Shown in pieces: positions 35,901-48,420 of a DNA stretch of 64,000 nt. This DNA is from Petrosia ficiformis (lineage: Eukaryota > Porifera > Demospongiae > Haplosclerida > Petrosiidae): positions 5,692,001-5,756,000 of the forward strand of contig OX345640.1 of the NCBI GenBank assembly GCA_947044365.1, given 5' to 3'. The translations under genes and the position numbers were made by a program. The notes beneath the pieces are model-generated. The model was not told the DNA's origin. It did no database searches and saw only the letters and a program-made list of their open reading frames with translations. Every line of letters begins with the position of its first letter. The stretch's first letter is position 1.

Positions 35901-38900
35901 AATAATAAACCTGATATTACGCAGTAAGGAGTGGGATGTTGTAAACTCTTCACTAGGTCATCATCAAAACAGAATAGAGTTCTCCCACTTAGTAAGTTAA
36001 TTAGAACACTTATAGCTATGAAAACAGAAAACCATTAAAATTAATAGAATATTTATAACGTAATTATGCAGTAACTTACGTACTACTGAATGTACTATGA
36101 TAATGTACACAATCAAAATTGATGGAAATTTAAACCTACAGAATAAACAGGAATGATTAAATACATTGTTGTTATGTAATTATTGAATGTAAAAGAAAAT
36201 GTTTATGTTTTATGCTAGTGGTTATAGAACATACATATTAGGCCAGGGATTGTTTTCATCATCTATATACCCGCATCGAAATTACTAGCCACATAATTTT
36301 GACCATTATGTCATTTACACATCAACAATCCTTGGTCTTCATTATATTTCATCACAATTAAACGATGCTATCATTAGTTGTGTCAAGTATATATACATAA
36401 AGTGTATAGCGAATAGTTATACTACTTTTATGTAGTACAACTCTATTTTAAACTTCAACCCTTTTGTTGGCTAAAACTCACATATACAATCACTTCAAAT
36501 GGTAAATTAAGTAAATTGTTGGTATGAAATATTCAACTAATTAAATTATAATTAGTAACTATGGCATTAAGAATGTGTGAATCAATAACAATCTGAACAA
36601 CTGACTAGTTGTTAAATCCATAAAATTGCTACTAACCAATAAAATAGTTATTTTAACAATTTTGTTTTTGTGCACTGCGTATTTCATGTTCAACCGTAGC
36701 AATATTGGATGAAACAATGAACAATGAAACTTCCATTCCTTGACATTCTTAGACAAGTCGACGGATCCCGTGTTTTTTAGGAAGTTGCCTTGCATTGACC
36801 AGTACTTTCATTTTTACTCTCACCAATCTCATCACACAAGCAATTGATCGTACACTGGACAAAGGATTCTACACAGTTATTGTACTAGAGAGCTATATAG
36901 CTTGACCTACACAGTAACTTGTTTAAAAAATATCTTCTATGGAGGGCTGAGAACCATAGCAGTTTCATGCACAAACCTGAAAAACACTAAAAGTAACACG
37001 AAAACACTATTCAATATGTGTTTCAAGAGCAGATAAAAGGTTTAAGGATCAAAATGTATTGTTGTGTGTATGCATTTTTATGCACAGAGACAATTTTCAG
37101 GAGTTAATTTTTTTGTTATCCCAATATGATTCTAACCCTTCATATAACATAGCTACACTAATATATCTGTATTCCAATCCTCAAACTGACCTCTATATGT
37201 ACATAATTATCTTAAGAAAACTTATACCATCCCGGTGCGTGCTATAAATACTCACATTGTTTTCCTCTTGAAGCAGGCTGTTACAACGAAGAGTACAGTA
37301 ATTATGATGTTGGAAATGGCAGCAAAGTACCAAAACCTAATTAGTGTTTGTCCATTCTTGTGATTTAATTGTTCAAATTCAGTACAGTGTGGTCGACATG
37401 TGTACTTCAATAAATAAAATCCATCAGAACACGTTACATTTTGATACTCTGTGAAGAGAGTGCAATTGCAAGATAGCAATCATTAATATTAGTTTCCAAA
37501 AAAACATATACACATATACAAGAAAGCACAAAGTAATTATTGTCTTACTTAATTTTATTTCATCTACCAGGTTTTATATAGGATTAGCTTTTTTAATGGG
37601 GGTGGTGGTGTTAGGGGACAGTTAATTATTGAAAGCACACTTTTTTTAGCATGTGGTGATCTTTACAATTTAAGCCCTCTAAAGTTGCTTCTGATGACAT
37701 TGTTACTATTAACAAAGGGAATGTCCACTTTTTATTAACTGCTGTCTTGGTAGTTAAAATTCAATTCAGTTATTGAGGGGGCGTTAGTTTTGCTTCTCAT
37801 CATCCACACTCATCGGAATTAGTAATTGCATAATTTTGACCATTATGTCATTTGCAGATTTGCATGCAAGTCAAATTTACCTTACAGTTTGCGTGGTTGG
37901 TTGAAATATTCAAATGAACTTTAATCGTTTTACATATAGTTCTTACCATTTAGTTCACCAATTCAGATATGATGTCAACAGTATGTAACTTTAAATCATT
38001 GCATATGTAACGACTTTATTTTACCAATTTTGTTTTTGCAGTTTAATACATAATGACAGTAAAGTCAGTTGTTAAATACCTGCTATGCCAACATGCTTTG
38101 GTTTAATGGCCAACATGCTTTGAAATGTATCAGTATTATGCAAAACATGATAATTATAATTGTAATTCATGTACATTACATTGATTATATAGAATAACTT
38201 GCCTATTGGAATACTTGCTAAAGGATATAATAACTCATCTGGTATAACTGAAGTACATTCCTCAAATAATAATGTGTTAAAAAATCCGAAATAGTCAATT
38301 GCAACTCCTAAACCTGACTGTGATAATTAAATGAATAACGATGCTTGAGCAGTACCGCAATGATTTAATAATTAATTATACATTGTGTGTAATGAAGGTT
38401 GAATAGTCTTAAAATGTTAGATCTCCACCTGAATGAGAACATTTTTAGCAATGAAGCTTATGTATTGTCAGAGGAAAAGGGGCATATACTACAATGATGA
38501 TAACCACATTTGAGTCTCAATATACTGACAATATTAATAATAATAATGATTAAGATGGTCGTTTGCATCTAAATTATAGTTGTTATTTAATGACATCCCA
38601 ACATTCTCAGTTAAATGAGTTTTCAAATAAGAATTATTACTATTAATGTTAGCTACTATTTAACTGTAGGATATTTTTGTAAAAGATGAAATAGGAAACC
38701 TAATTATCATTCTTTGACACCAAATTCTTCTCTACAAAATCTGTGTACTGCATTGTGCAAACTTTTACCCATTATATAGATAACAGATGTATATTATACG
38801 AGGAAATACAAACTTAAGTTTACTGCATTACAGAGGAAATACAAACTTGAGTTACTGTATTACACATTAGGAATTTGTTTATAGCTATATAGCAGTCTAA

Positions 38901-41237
38901 AAGGCTTTTTTCAAACAGTTTTATTTGATATATAAGTTTCAATAAGCATTTGTAGTCTTGACATGCATTTATAGTACATAATGGAATACATTATTTACTA
39001 AAAGTGTTAGTGCAATGTTCACAGTGTAGAATGTACCCTCATTACATTAATTAGTAAACAATCTAAATAATCAATAATCCACACAAAACAACCCTTTAGC
39101 TCAATAATTTATAAAATGTTAAGCTATTTGTAGCTTGAGAGTACTCAATTCCATACAAAGAAAATTGTGAGTAATTATGTACTTTTATAGAGCAGCTAAT
39201 CTAGTGAGCTACAAATGAATAGAGATTATAATCTCCCATTTAATAGTACATAGAACATAGAAGGAAAATGCATGATACCTTTTAAACAATGAAATTGGCT
39301 AACAATAAATCAGTTTTATTGGTGTGCATACATAGAATAACTACATGCATAATTTTTATACATAAATACTCACTGCAACAGGATCTGCATTTAGCGATAT
39401 CTTTGAAAACAGGAATTGACAAATTACTGGTAACAGTACATCAAAACACTTGGGATAGTTCCAATATATATCTGAAACTAATGGAATAAAAACACAATGA
39501 TTTTAAAGTGATTTTAGTATCAATAATCATGCAGAAGATTTTTATGGGCCATCACGATATGTATTGCATACATCCATGCACAGTTAAATAATTGGCATTA
39601 TTCTGAAGATCCAATCAATCAACGAGTATGTGCACTTGAGCAAGGGGTACACAGTCTATAGATAAACCAGTATCAGTGCATGTGTTGTGCTATCATAATT
39701 AATAAGATGCTATATACATCACAAAACAAATATTATACACAATTATTATTAGGCAAATTAATTGGTGTTGTATAGCAGAAATACATACATCGCAAAACTT
39801 ATATTATACAAGAACCATTGAAATGTAAATGCACATGCAAAATTTGTTAAGCAAAATATTTGAGGCTTGATATTTTAATTCATTTTCTTACATAATTCAT
39901 CTGAGCCATTTGTTGACAGCAAAGTTCCAGAATCTGAATTCGTAGTATTTTGTGTGACGTTAGAAAAAACAACATATGGATGACAAAGTTCTTCAGGCCG
40001 AAAATCCCTCTGGAATAAAAGAAGTGATCACTATACAATTTGGTTATATCCTTTCGATAATTATAATATTATGTGTGCTGTGACAATTATTATTCACAAT
40101 TCTTGTTCATATAAAATCAATGAATTATACATCCTTGTGCATTTTGTAATTTTCTCCATGTAAAAACAAACCTGAACTGATTTGTTTGCAACTGAAAAAT
40201 ATATACCAAGTATATATATGAAGGAGCAAAAAAATAAAATAGAGAACAGGATTATTGCAGTGATTTTAAAAACAAGTCTATACTTCTCATTCATCTGAAT
40301 TAAAAGAGAAAGCATCATTATTATGTTTATTATTATTATCTTACGTTATGAAATGAATAACTTAATAAGAGCTATTGTTATAAAATGTGATGACAAAAGC
40401 TCAATAGTACATAACTCAAAATTCAATACTAGAAATTGACTGCGGTTTATTAATTATTATTACCCATACCAAAACTACAACTAATTAAAATATTTTACTA
40501 CAGCATTATGGAGTTTATTAAGCTGTATAAGATTGTAACTATACAAGCTATGTAGTATCCTATAAATTTGTTTAGCCATATATGACATCTTGTTCTAAAT
40601 AAGAATGTGCAATTATATTTATTATTATACTCATGTTGCCATAACTATATAGGTAGTCGAGTGATTATATTTACATGACCTACATGGTTTTATCAGTACA
40701 TGTAAGAGACTTTATCAAGTCTGATAGAGTTGAATTGAAATAAGATACTCAAAGTTGCAAGCTTTCATTTCTATATACTGTGCATGACGAATACAAACAA
40801 ATATTTATTATTACATACGGAGTGACGATAGCCACTGACCAACTGTGTAACAACAGCCATTAAGTGACTACTGCCAGCAAGCCTTGATTCTAGGACCCAT
40901 GCATGTCATCAATTCAAACTAGGGGCCATCATCGACCAACAGGGTGTGGTATTTATTTTAAAAAGTTAAAGATCTATAAAAAGTTACCATTATCTCTTCT
41001 CAGGATTTTTTTATTTATTTCATAGCCACCATTGTCTCACATCATTGTTAATTCATCATTGACAATGATATTAGGTTGTGCACTAAATGAATAACTATAA
41101 TACTTATGTGTATAAATGCACTGGTGGCAATAACCAAAGTCTATTTTCTAATTATAAAGCTGAAACTGGAAAAAATTATAGTACATAGCAATAGTGATAG
41201 TTGCATTTGACTGATAATAATACACATTCCTCACCAT
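32142..41237 (-). CDS. Frizzled/Smoothened-class 7TM receptor, copy B (11 exons, 535 aa)
   Basis: Exons on the - strand: 41237-41235 (ATG of leader exon, donor GTGAGG), 40294-40172, 40009-39892, 39477-39374, 38317-38203, 37448-37256, 36135-36080, 36015-35911, 35070-34927, 34261-34065, 32591-32142. The sum, 1608 nt, stays in frame without stops. Exon lengths equal those of copy A except for multiples of three in exons 3, 4, 5, 6, 9 and 11. Intron 5 again uses a GC donor (GCAAGT at 38202). The protein has the N-terminal hydrophobic segment, TCRPHC before TM1, seven TM segments and the tail motif EWKSFIQKMK. The stop TAA (32144-32142) lies inside an AATAAA (32146-32141), so the 3' UTR is probably very short. 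The leader resembles copy A from ggaagtct onward, but no TATAAAA is visible upstream. It is the most diverged copy in the ectodomain. Confidence 0.7.
32665..32920. mobile_element. Hairpin element in intron 10 of copy B
   Basis: Two adjacent inverted repeats: ggtgacatcat ... gatgtcaccatcat (32669-32755) and a long imperfect hairpin 32767-32920 whose stem contains gatatag and its inverse around cttcgcaggcttgag, with outer arms aggtcctat.../...ataggac. Same family as 52673-52830, 57918-58200 and 58337-58495, lying in the opposite orientation and flanked by (TA)n on both sides. Non-coding. Confidence 0.7.
33405..33615. mobile_element. Short TIR element in intron 10 of copy B
   Basis: tgtactgagaagcct near 33412 and gggcttctcagtaca near 33595 are inverted matches bounding ~210 bp. 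The frames on both strands through it are not conserved in copies A, C or D and are treated as non-coding. Confidence 0.5.
36560..36676. repeat. Fragment shared with 68-215
   Basis: ggcattaagaatgtgtgaat ... ttttaacaattttgtttttg matches the interior of the left-end element of the window, ending in the tttttgcagtg-type terminus (here with a small insertion). It lies in intron 6 of copy B. Confidence 0.6.
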
Positions 41238-42296
41238 AAATATATAAACTCACTTTAAATTTCAGAGATAATGTGAACTACTCCCAGACTTCCACAATAC
41301 TCACAGTAATAGTGAACTTCAAACGTTGCGCACTCGCTTTATGAATAACGTGGTATGATATCCGGTCGAGTAATAATTGGATTACAGACGATGCAGAACG
41401 AAACGGAACTGACTTCAAATAATATACCATGCCACACCCATCGTTATTGGGCTCGCCGCGCCTATATACGCGTGGGCGAGTCTTTAGCACTTTGGTTGTC
41501 ATTCTGTCATTCATTCTTTCTTTCATTCATTCATTCTGTCCCCACTTTTTTATTTAATCGTCGATTTAAAGACTTCATAGAGTAGAGAAAGAAGTTTATC
41601 AAAATCGTATTGAAAAGAAATTTGCCACAGACATTGTTTTAGCAAGTTATTCATTCATTCCTTCCCAACTTTTTTTTACTTTGAACAGTTATAACTTCAA
41701 ACGCATAGCTCCTACAGCCGCCAAACTTTCAGATCTGTTCAAAAACATGGTCTTCTATTGCTCTGTTGTTTTTATAACGAAGTAAACTGTATGAAAAGTT
41801 ACTTAGAATGGAAAATGCTAAACTCACTACACATCCTAGCCAGATGCTTTAAGCGTCGATTTAAAGACTTGATAGAGTAAAGGAAGAAGTTTATCAAAAT
41901 CGTATTGAAAAGAGATTTGCCACAGACATTGTTTTAGCAAGTTACAGACTCATACATTCTATCGCTGTAAGCTCTCCAGTTTCTGCCATTTTTACTTGCA
42001 ATAACCCACACCCTCAGCCACACTCTATGTAATCACGTGAGATCAAACGTGGAGGTCAGTTTACTATAGTACCTGTAAAAGTTGATACTAAATTCTATTT
42101 GAAATCAATAACCTTCCTTTCTGCTATTATTGAACTTTTGTTTGACTTTCAAATTACATATCTTTGAACTGTAAGTTCAATGTTTTTGCTCATTGTAGTT
42201 GTAACAATGTACAATTCATTATAAAATAATTATATATCTTTAGTAACTGACAGTTGTGGCATAGATATTTTGGTAATGAATGAGGTAATGAATATT
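41238..42296. other. Leader of copy B and spacer with a 300-bp-spaced direct repeat
   Basis: The leader exon of copy B lies at about 41310-41238. Beyond it, gacttcatagagtagag ... acagacattgttttagcaag (41563-41648) recurs almost unchanged at 41865-41945. The stretch 41500-41545 is a simple (ttcattca)n-like run. No other gene seen. Confidence 0.5.
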
Positions 42297-42897
42297 TGTT
42301 GCAAGATCTACATTTATCACTTGAAATGGTATTTGACAAATTACTGATGGTAACAGTACATCCAAACACTTGGGATGATTCACATATATCTCTTCAACTA
42401 ATGGAATATAAACATATTGATTTCAAACAGAATTTAGTATCTACTTTTACTTTTACAGGTACTATAGTAATTGCACAAAGCATTTGTGTGGGCCATTATG
42501 TCAGATTAAGTCCACAGATGTAAGGCATGCTCAATAGTTGATACTATGAGTATTTGTGTTGATATGGAAAGTTAATGTTACTGTAAAATTATCTTAGGAC
42601 ATCTGGCAGTATTATAATCATAATCATACTTCAATGTTTACTTTTTTCTTGCAAACATAAATTATTGTAATAGTTATAATATTCAACACCATGATTGGAT
42701 ATAGCCAATCCGTATGCAAGCCACTACTAATTACTATTTGCATGCACGAAATTTATTCTGGTTTGTTGATTACAATGTTTGAGGGTGGATATAAAAATCA
42801 ATTTTACCTGATAAATGATCGTTACAGAATCTAGACTTATATTACATTGTGAGACATTAGAAAGAATGACATAAGGATGACAAACATTAGGTAGAAA
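42297..42897 (-). pseudogene. Relic of receptor exons 3 and 4 (fifth copy)
   Basis: On the - strand 42895-42807 reads GFLPNVCHPYVILSNV and SLDS, the counterpart of exon 3, and 42397-42299 reads VEEIYVNHPKCLDVLLP, VICQIPFQ and VINVDL, the counterpart of exon 4. The exon-3 relic has lost its acceptor AG and the exon-4 relic its donor (acaaat replaces the GT). The surrounding 42.3-44.3 kb is collinear with introns 2-3 of copy C (53.4-55.1 kb), up to the place where exon 2 should be, where the match breaks off before the palindrome at 44740. Remnant of a partial duplication, not expected to be expressed. Confidence 0.75.
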
Positions 42898-42915
42898 TCC
42901 AGTTATCACTATATC

Positions 42916-44335
42916 ACTGTAAAAATTAATGCTTTGTTTTAAACGTCATTTGGTTACATATGCTTTAATAAAATATTAATATGCTCCTGATATCAATCAA
43001 CTATTGATATCATTTTGCTCTAGGTAGGTATATACTCACAACAAGTAGGAATTCATTTCTTTTGATCTTGATCCTTATGGACTATTATATAAAGTAATAA
43101 AGAATGGAAAATCACTTAGGTACAACTGATGTTATTTGTTGTTATAACAAATTCATGATCTGTTATTTTCACAGGAACTAGATAGCTAGTAACTAATGAA
43201 CCAAAGATTATAGCTACCTACATTAATCAGGGTTCTATGGACTAGCATGGGGGGGGAAGCTTCCCACTAAAAAATGCATAATTATAGTACTACTTTAAAA
43301 AGTATCTACAGCGATTTGGTGAAGAGTTGTCATGAATGTGGTTTAGGGATGGAAAATCTCTTGATAGAACCTTGTTACTATGCCTTATATATACAATATA
43401 TATTGCTGTGTTTTGCCACTATGCTTTATAATGACATGTATTTTACATACTATAATTATAGTCAATATAGATCACCTAGCAAGAAAGGAAATCAGCATTG
43501 AGGAAAATAGTTGAAACATTTGTAACCAAGTAAAGGTTAACATAACCTATCACGCTATAGGGTTCCTTTATAAACAATCAATAATTAACAACACTTGTTC
43601 AGATAATTAATTAATTTTATATGTGGACATTGATCAAAGTTTGGGATTTTTGTCAGCAGCGCTACAAATTAAGTCTGTTTTGTGTTCATCACGAATGTTT
43701 AACTGAATTATTTGATGAATATCATTTCCTTTTAGATTTAATATAGCTGTTTTATATATGACTTGGGAACGAAATGAAATGTGCATTTAGCCACAGATAT
43801 ACTTCATTACTTTTCCTACCAAGCCTAAGCCTGTTATTCTGGAACAGAAATAATGAAGGGCACTAAAGTTCATTAAAACCCTCACTTGAATCAATGATCA
43901 ATTAACATAAATTAAATATTTAATAATTTCATAGTTTGTACATGTGCACAATATGGCTAAACCTAGCAAGGAAACATTTTTCATGATCACAGGACTTCAA
44001 GGTTTGCAGAAACAAGGTCAATATTTAGCCATAATCATATTCAACAATTATTATAATTATTACCTGGGAAGAGTGTTACTTTAACATACAGGAAAACCAT
44101 CATGCGAATTTCTGCTTTCTATATAAATGTCTAGTGGCTTTAAAACATAACCCACGTTCATCCTTGTGTGAAGGAGTGCAAAATTTCCATGTTTGGAGCC
44201 GTAGCTATCTGCCGCTTTTGAGAAACATTGGAGACAGACAAATAGACACACAGACGCACACACACACGCATGCACAAAAACTGAAAAGTAAGTGCTGTAA
44301 TTCCCGGCCCATGTAAAATGAACCTTGGCTCCCAA
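42916..44335. repeat. Segmental duplicate of 53.9-55.1 kb (intron 2 of copy C)
   Basis: Starts with a ctgtaaaaa-family TIR element (42916-43555; partner 53905-54340), then runs through gacttgggaacgaaatgaaa, ggacttcaaggtttgc, cataatcata and the acacacagacgcaca-type simple repeat at 44230-44275 (partner 55010-55040). The match ends near 44335. The apparent conserved frames here (44335-44081 and 55175-54891, - strand) owe their similarity to this duplication and to the simple repeat. Confidence 0.7.
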
Positions 44336-44739
44336 AATTTGGCTTATCTAAGCAGTTCTGGCATTCACCACAGTCTTAAGCCTCACATCCAAAACATTGT
44401 CGACATCTTTTACGTTTTCTTCCTTTTGTATATCATTTAAAGCTATTTGTTATTGTTCTATTATAATGATTGTTTAAATCTTTGATATATATGTACATTG
44501 TAAACGTCCTTCTTTTTGACCATTACATATTAGCTATGTCTTTATCCCCATGACTATATATGACTCATAGCGAATGCTAGAAATAAGCTCTGTAACAGAT
44601 ATTGATAATTAAGTAAATGTAATGTTGTCTGTAGTTTCCCCAGGAAAAAGCTGTGTTCATCACTAGCTTCTCAGCTTCAATTTATCCGCTAGATAACTCT
44701 GAACTCTGCCATTTAATTATTGGTTCTTGACTATATAAA

Positions 44740-45045
44740 CAAGAATAATAAAAAACATTTTCAATAAAAATGAAAGAAGATGTAGGGATGTCAAAACCCA
44801 AAAAGCAAGCAAACAAGGTTGGGAAGCTAACTTAGGACCCAAAATTAAACAAACCACTTCCATATAACCCTACATAAGTACTTACACCTCTGTACAAAGA
44901 GCTGTAATTATGTAGGGTTATATGGAAGTGGTTTGTTTAATTTTGGGTCCTAAGTTAGCTTCCCAACCTTGTTTGCTTGCTTTTTGGGTTTTGACATCCC
45001 TACATCTTCTTTCATTTTTATTGAAAATGTTTTTTATTATTCTTG
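44740..45045. repeat. Perfect 138-bp inverted repeat with a 30-bp loop
   Basis: Bases 44740-44877 and 44908-45045 are exact reverse complements by direct reading, with 30 bases between. The arms run from caagaataataaaaaacatt to ttccatataaccctacataa. This is the inner part of the foldback element family; the other full copy (62597-63970) has the same arms but diverged. A transcript crossing it would form one long hairpin. Confidence 0.95.
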
Positions 45046-45113
45046 TTTTTATTGTTTTTTTTCTAAACGATGTGAATATTTTTTTGTAGATTGCAGAAAT
45101 ACTATATATCATT

Positions 45114-45465
45114 ATGAAATCATGCAATCAAAAATGCATTAAAATTTGTTCATCAATGAAGGTCAGTCTTTTGTATTTATGTATTGATTATCATTCTCTT
45201 TCACTTACAGATGATGTATATTCTTTATTCACTTACATCACTGTCTGCAGTCCTACAAGAAGTAGTGTCAGTCACTGTGTCAACCATTCAGTATTCCAAT
45301 GCTTATCATAGTATACAATATTATTATACAATTGCTTTAGTATTAATAATTATTATATTCATTATTAGTATTTGCTCACAAACTCACAAATGTTATTACA
45401 ATGCCAAACACTTCCACCTTTTCAGCTTCCATGTTAAGAGTATACAAATGCGCATGCGTAATTAA
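45114..45465 (+). CDS. Candidate two-exon small membrane protein within foldback element
   Basis: Exon a is 45114-45161 (inside a possible exon from 45090, acceptor tttttttgtag), MKSCNQKCIKICSSMK, then donor GTCAGT. Exon b is 45211-45465 after acceptor tctctttcacttacag, opening MMYILYSLTSLSAVLQ and ending at TAA. The joined product would have 100 residues with a Cys-rich start, a hydrophobic region and a strong membrane segment (TIALVLIIIIFIISI) followed by a basic tail. The other copy of the element keeps the same donor and acceptor signals (63359 onwards, MMSILTALSAVLVSV...), but there the frame stops at TAA 63446-63448. No family recognised. The splice signals could be chance, so this is a hypothesis. 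Confidence 0.3.
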
Positions 45466-45921
45466 ATTCCACTTAGGAAATGGCGTCCAATTCCAGATCA
45501 AATCTTTGTAGTCGTTGAGACTGTCTTCTTTCATAGTATCTGAAGATATCATCTCGATACTTTACGACCAGAATTTTACTATAAATGCGATGGGAATGAT
45601 GCTAGAATCATCGTGATAGTTCAACAAACAAAAAAATGATTTGTCTGGAAAATAATAATATTAATAATAATATGATGAAGATTTTGCCAGTTTTGCCACT
45701 CGCCGGTTCTCTACCTTAGCGATAATCTTCGGCCATCTAGAAGGTATTGGTAGTCATAAAAACACTAGATATGAACAGGCATGTGTGTATAGAAACTTAT
45801 TTGTATATATTACCAGAGATTTCAGCTCATCACTTGCAATTGAAATGTATGGGCGGCCATTTTTTTTCCGTGCCATCCCTACATAGAGAGTACTACCGTA
45901 CTCTCTGATATGCTAGTTATA

Positions 45922-46936
45922 CAACGACTTTGTATTACAGCTTGTTATGAGTCATATGCCAGGGAGTATAATTATGCTTATAGTTCTGTATTGTTCAACA
46001 ACCAACAAATATTATAAGTCTAATGCAGTGTACTTTTTCCACAGTGAAACTAACCCAAGACAGAATGACTTGGAAACTACAGAGCTCTACGTGCACCCAA
46101 GATATATGAAGCCATTATACTTATGAAAACTGCAGTGCTTTACACAGTTCAAGTGATTTAGGTGGTGACTGCCTTGTAGCTAATTTAAACTGGTATAGCT
46201 TTCTAATGAGCAAGTAAATCAGATTGGTTTAGACAATCACTGATTCGCTTCCACACAAATGTCCTCCTTGTTCAAAAATGAAATGATCTAAGTTATATCA
46301 TTAAAACTGTTTAGTCTTGATGTAATAGTTTCTTCATTACATGGCCATAAACCAGTACTATATTTTACGTCACATGATTCAATTTGATCTGTCCTTGCAA
46401 TTTGTAAGAGCCAGTTAATTAACGGTCTTTAATGCATGCATGATTTTAGTGTACAGAGTTAGTAAAACTGATCTCAATTGATCACTGATTATTAAAAAGT
46501 ATTTTATAGAGCTCCAGCATTTCATGTACAAGGTTAACTAAATTGGTAATTGTTTTCCTTGACTCTGATTACTCAGTTTTGTATTGTATAGGTTCTTAAT
46601 TATAATTATGACAGTAAGTTGTCCCCAATAGTAATCATATTATATTTGGATAGGCATTTCAAAACACTAGGAGGCTGTATGACCTATTTAGTCCTGTATT
46701 CTGTAGAAATGACACTTAAGATACTACAAAAAAAAATAGTTGAAGAATATATATATACATATAACTGGGAAAACTGAAAAGTAATTGTGTATGTGTAAAA
46801 GTATATAACTGTTATAGCTATTGTACATAAATCTACATGGGTGTATACAGTACCAAACTTAAAACTGAAACAAAATTAGGAGTGCCTTAGACTTAAAATA
46901 ATTCCCAAATTCACCGTAATTTTTTTTTCTTTCCCT
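45922..46936. other. 3' flank of copy C; duplicated flank sequence
   Basis: No gene seen. Parts, such as aatgagcaagtaaatcagat near 46206, match the 3' flank of the next copy (56635-56680), so the repeated unit of the cluster includes about 1 kb beyond the stop codon. Confidence 0.5.
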
Positions 46937-47449
46937 CTACTTTGCACTGGTAGGATTGCTTAATCTTGATGTATTTAGCTGTGCTAAATTATAGACAGCT
47001 AGTTCATTATTTTTCACATGAAGCAGTCCTTTCATCTTCTGTATAAACCTTTTCCACTCAAAGATAGTAAGTGGAAACATCAATGGCAGAAATGTATAAG
47101 AGAGAATTATATATGTAATAAACACACCAGTATAACTATACTTCTCTATTTCATCTTTACTACATGTAGTCATGCCATTCTCATTGTTTATAATATAACC
47201 TGGTAGTTCACATAAGAGGTAATGATAAATAGCTGCTTCACGTTCATTACCACTTGATAGTTTCAGTGTGCTGTATACTCCAGTAGCTGTACATACGATA
47301 CTAACAAGACATAGAAGAAAAATTATCTTTTTTTCTGCTGTGTTAATAACATCATTATTTCTCCATATAGAACATCCATACTTCTGTATAATTATAGACA
47401 TGAATAATAAAATGCTTGCCATACTCAGTGTGCTAAATTAAACCATTTT

Positions 47450-48420
47450 TTACAGTGGTAACAGGACTGGTACATGTAAATTGTATACATAATAATTATT
47501 ATTATACATATAAAAATTATAAAATACATTTTCAATTAAAATGAATGATGTGAGGATGACAAAAGTATGCGAACAATGTTGGGATGGTACTATCACGGAG
47601 GTTAACATAGGATACAAACTTAAACTAACCACTTCCATATAAACCTACACTGCTATAGAACAAAGACAAAGAATATGTGTGCTTACATGGAAGTATAGAT
47701 TGCAGAAATACAGGAGTATGTTCAGATGTTCACAATTACTTACACCTCAATCTTTACTGCATAATTATATGTATATATAGACACAATTACAAAGCTTGAT
47801 ATCATTGAAGGTCATGTTTTTGTGTATTTCAATTATTTATGAATTGATGATCACTTTTCCCGTGCCATCCCAGTACTACAATATTCCATGATACTTACAA
47901 ATACAATGTACTCATTTGTGTTTTACCATTTGAAAATTAAAAAATATGATGAACAACAGGAATACTCCAAGACTACAAAGAAATATTACAGGAAACAGCA
48001 AACAAGCCATAAGGAAGTCAGAGTTTCTGGTTACACAATAGTATGATGGAAACCCATTTGGAGTGTTATAGAAATCCTCATTAGTAGTTGTAACTATTAC
48101 ATAAGGTATTACCAAGATGATTGCTGTATTAGAAAGATAGAGAGACAGTAATGCTAAGCAGCATGTAATATTAAAAGAAAAAAAATAACATTTTCAATAA
48201 AAATGAAAAAGTATGCAAACAAGGCCAGGACGTTAATGTAGGACCCAAATTTTAACAAACCACTTCCATATATGCCTACATAAGTACTTACACTGCTATA
48301 ATGCAAAATACAAAAAGGTGTACTTATAATTTATAATGTTATATGGAAGCGGCCTTTTTTTGCCATGCCATTCCTACATAGAGAGTACTACCATACTCTC
48401 TGATATAACATCACTACCAG
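47450..48420. mobile_element. Diverged foldback-family pieces flanking exon 10 of copy C
   Basis: In intron 10 (47500-47880) and in intron 9 (48170-48420) lie halves of the foldback family: cattttcaattaaaatgaat, ccacttccatataaacctac, ttgaaggtcatgtttttgtg on one side; cattttcaataaaaatgaaa, ccacttccatatatgcctac and the terminal tacatagagagtactaccat actctct on the other. Exon 10 (48123-47927) is thus bracketed by element sequence. Confidence 0.6.

Larger units (their letters stand above)
44740..45921. mobile_element. Foldback element, left-truncated copy
   Basis: From the perfect palindrome the match with 62838-63970 continues rightwards through ttgtagattgcagaaatact, tctctttcacttacagatga, gccggttctctacctta and cacttgcaattgaaatgtat to the terminal tacatagagagtactaccgt actctctga. 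The left outer arm seen at 62597-62700 is missing here. The element lies between the fifth-copy relic and the 3' end of copy C. Confidence 0.75.
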
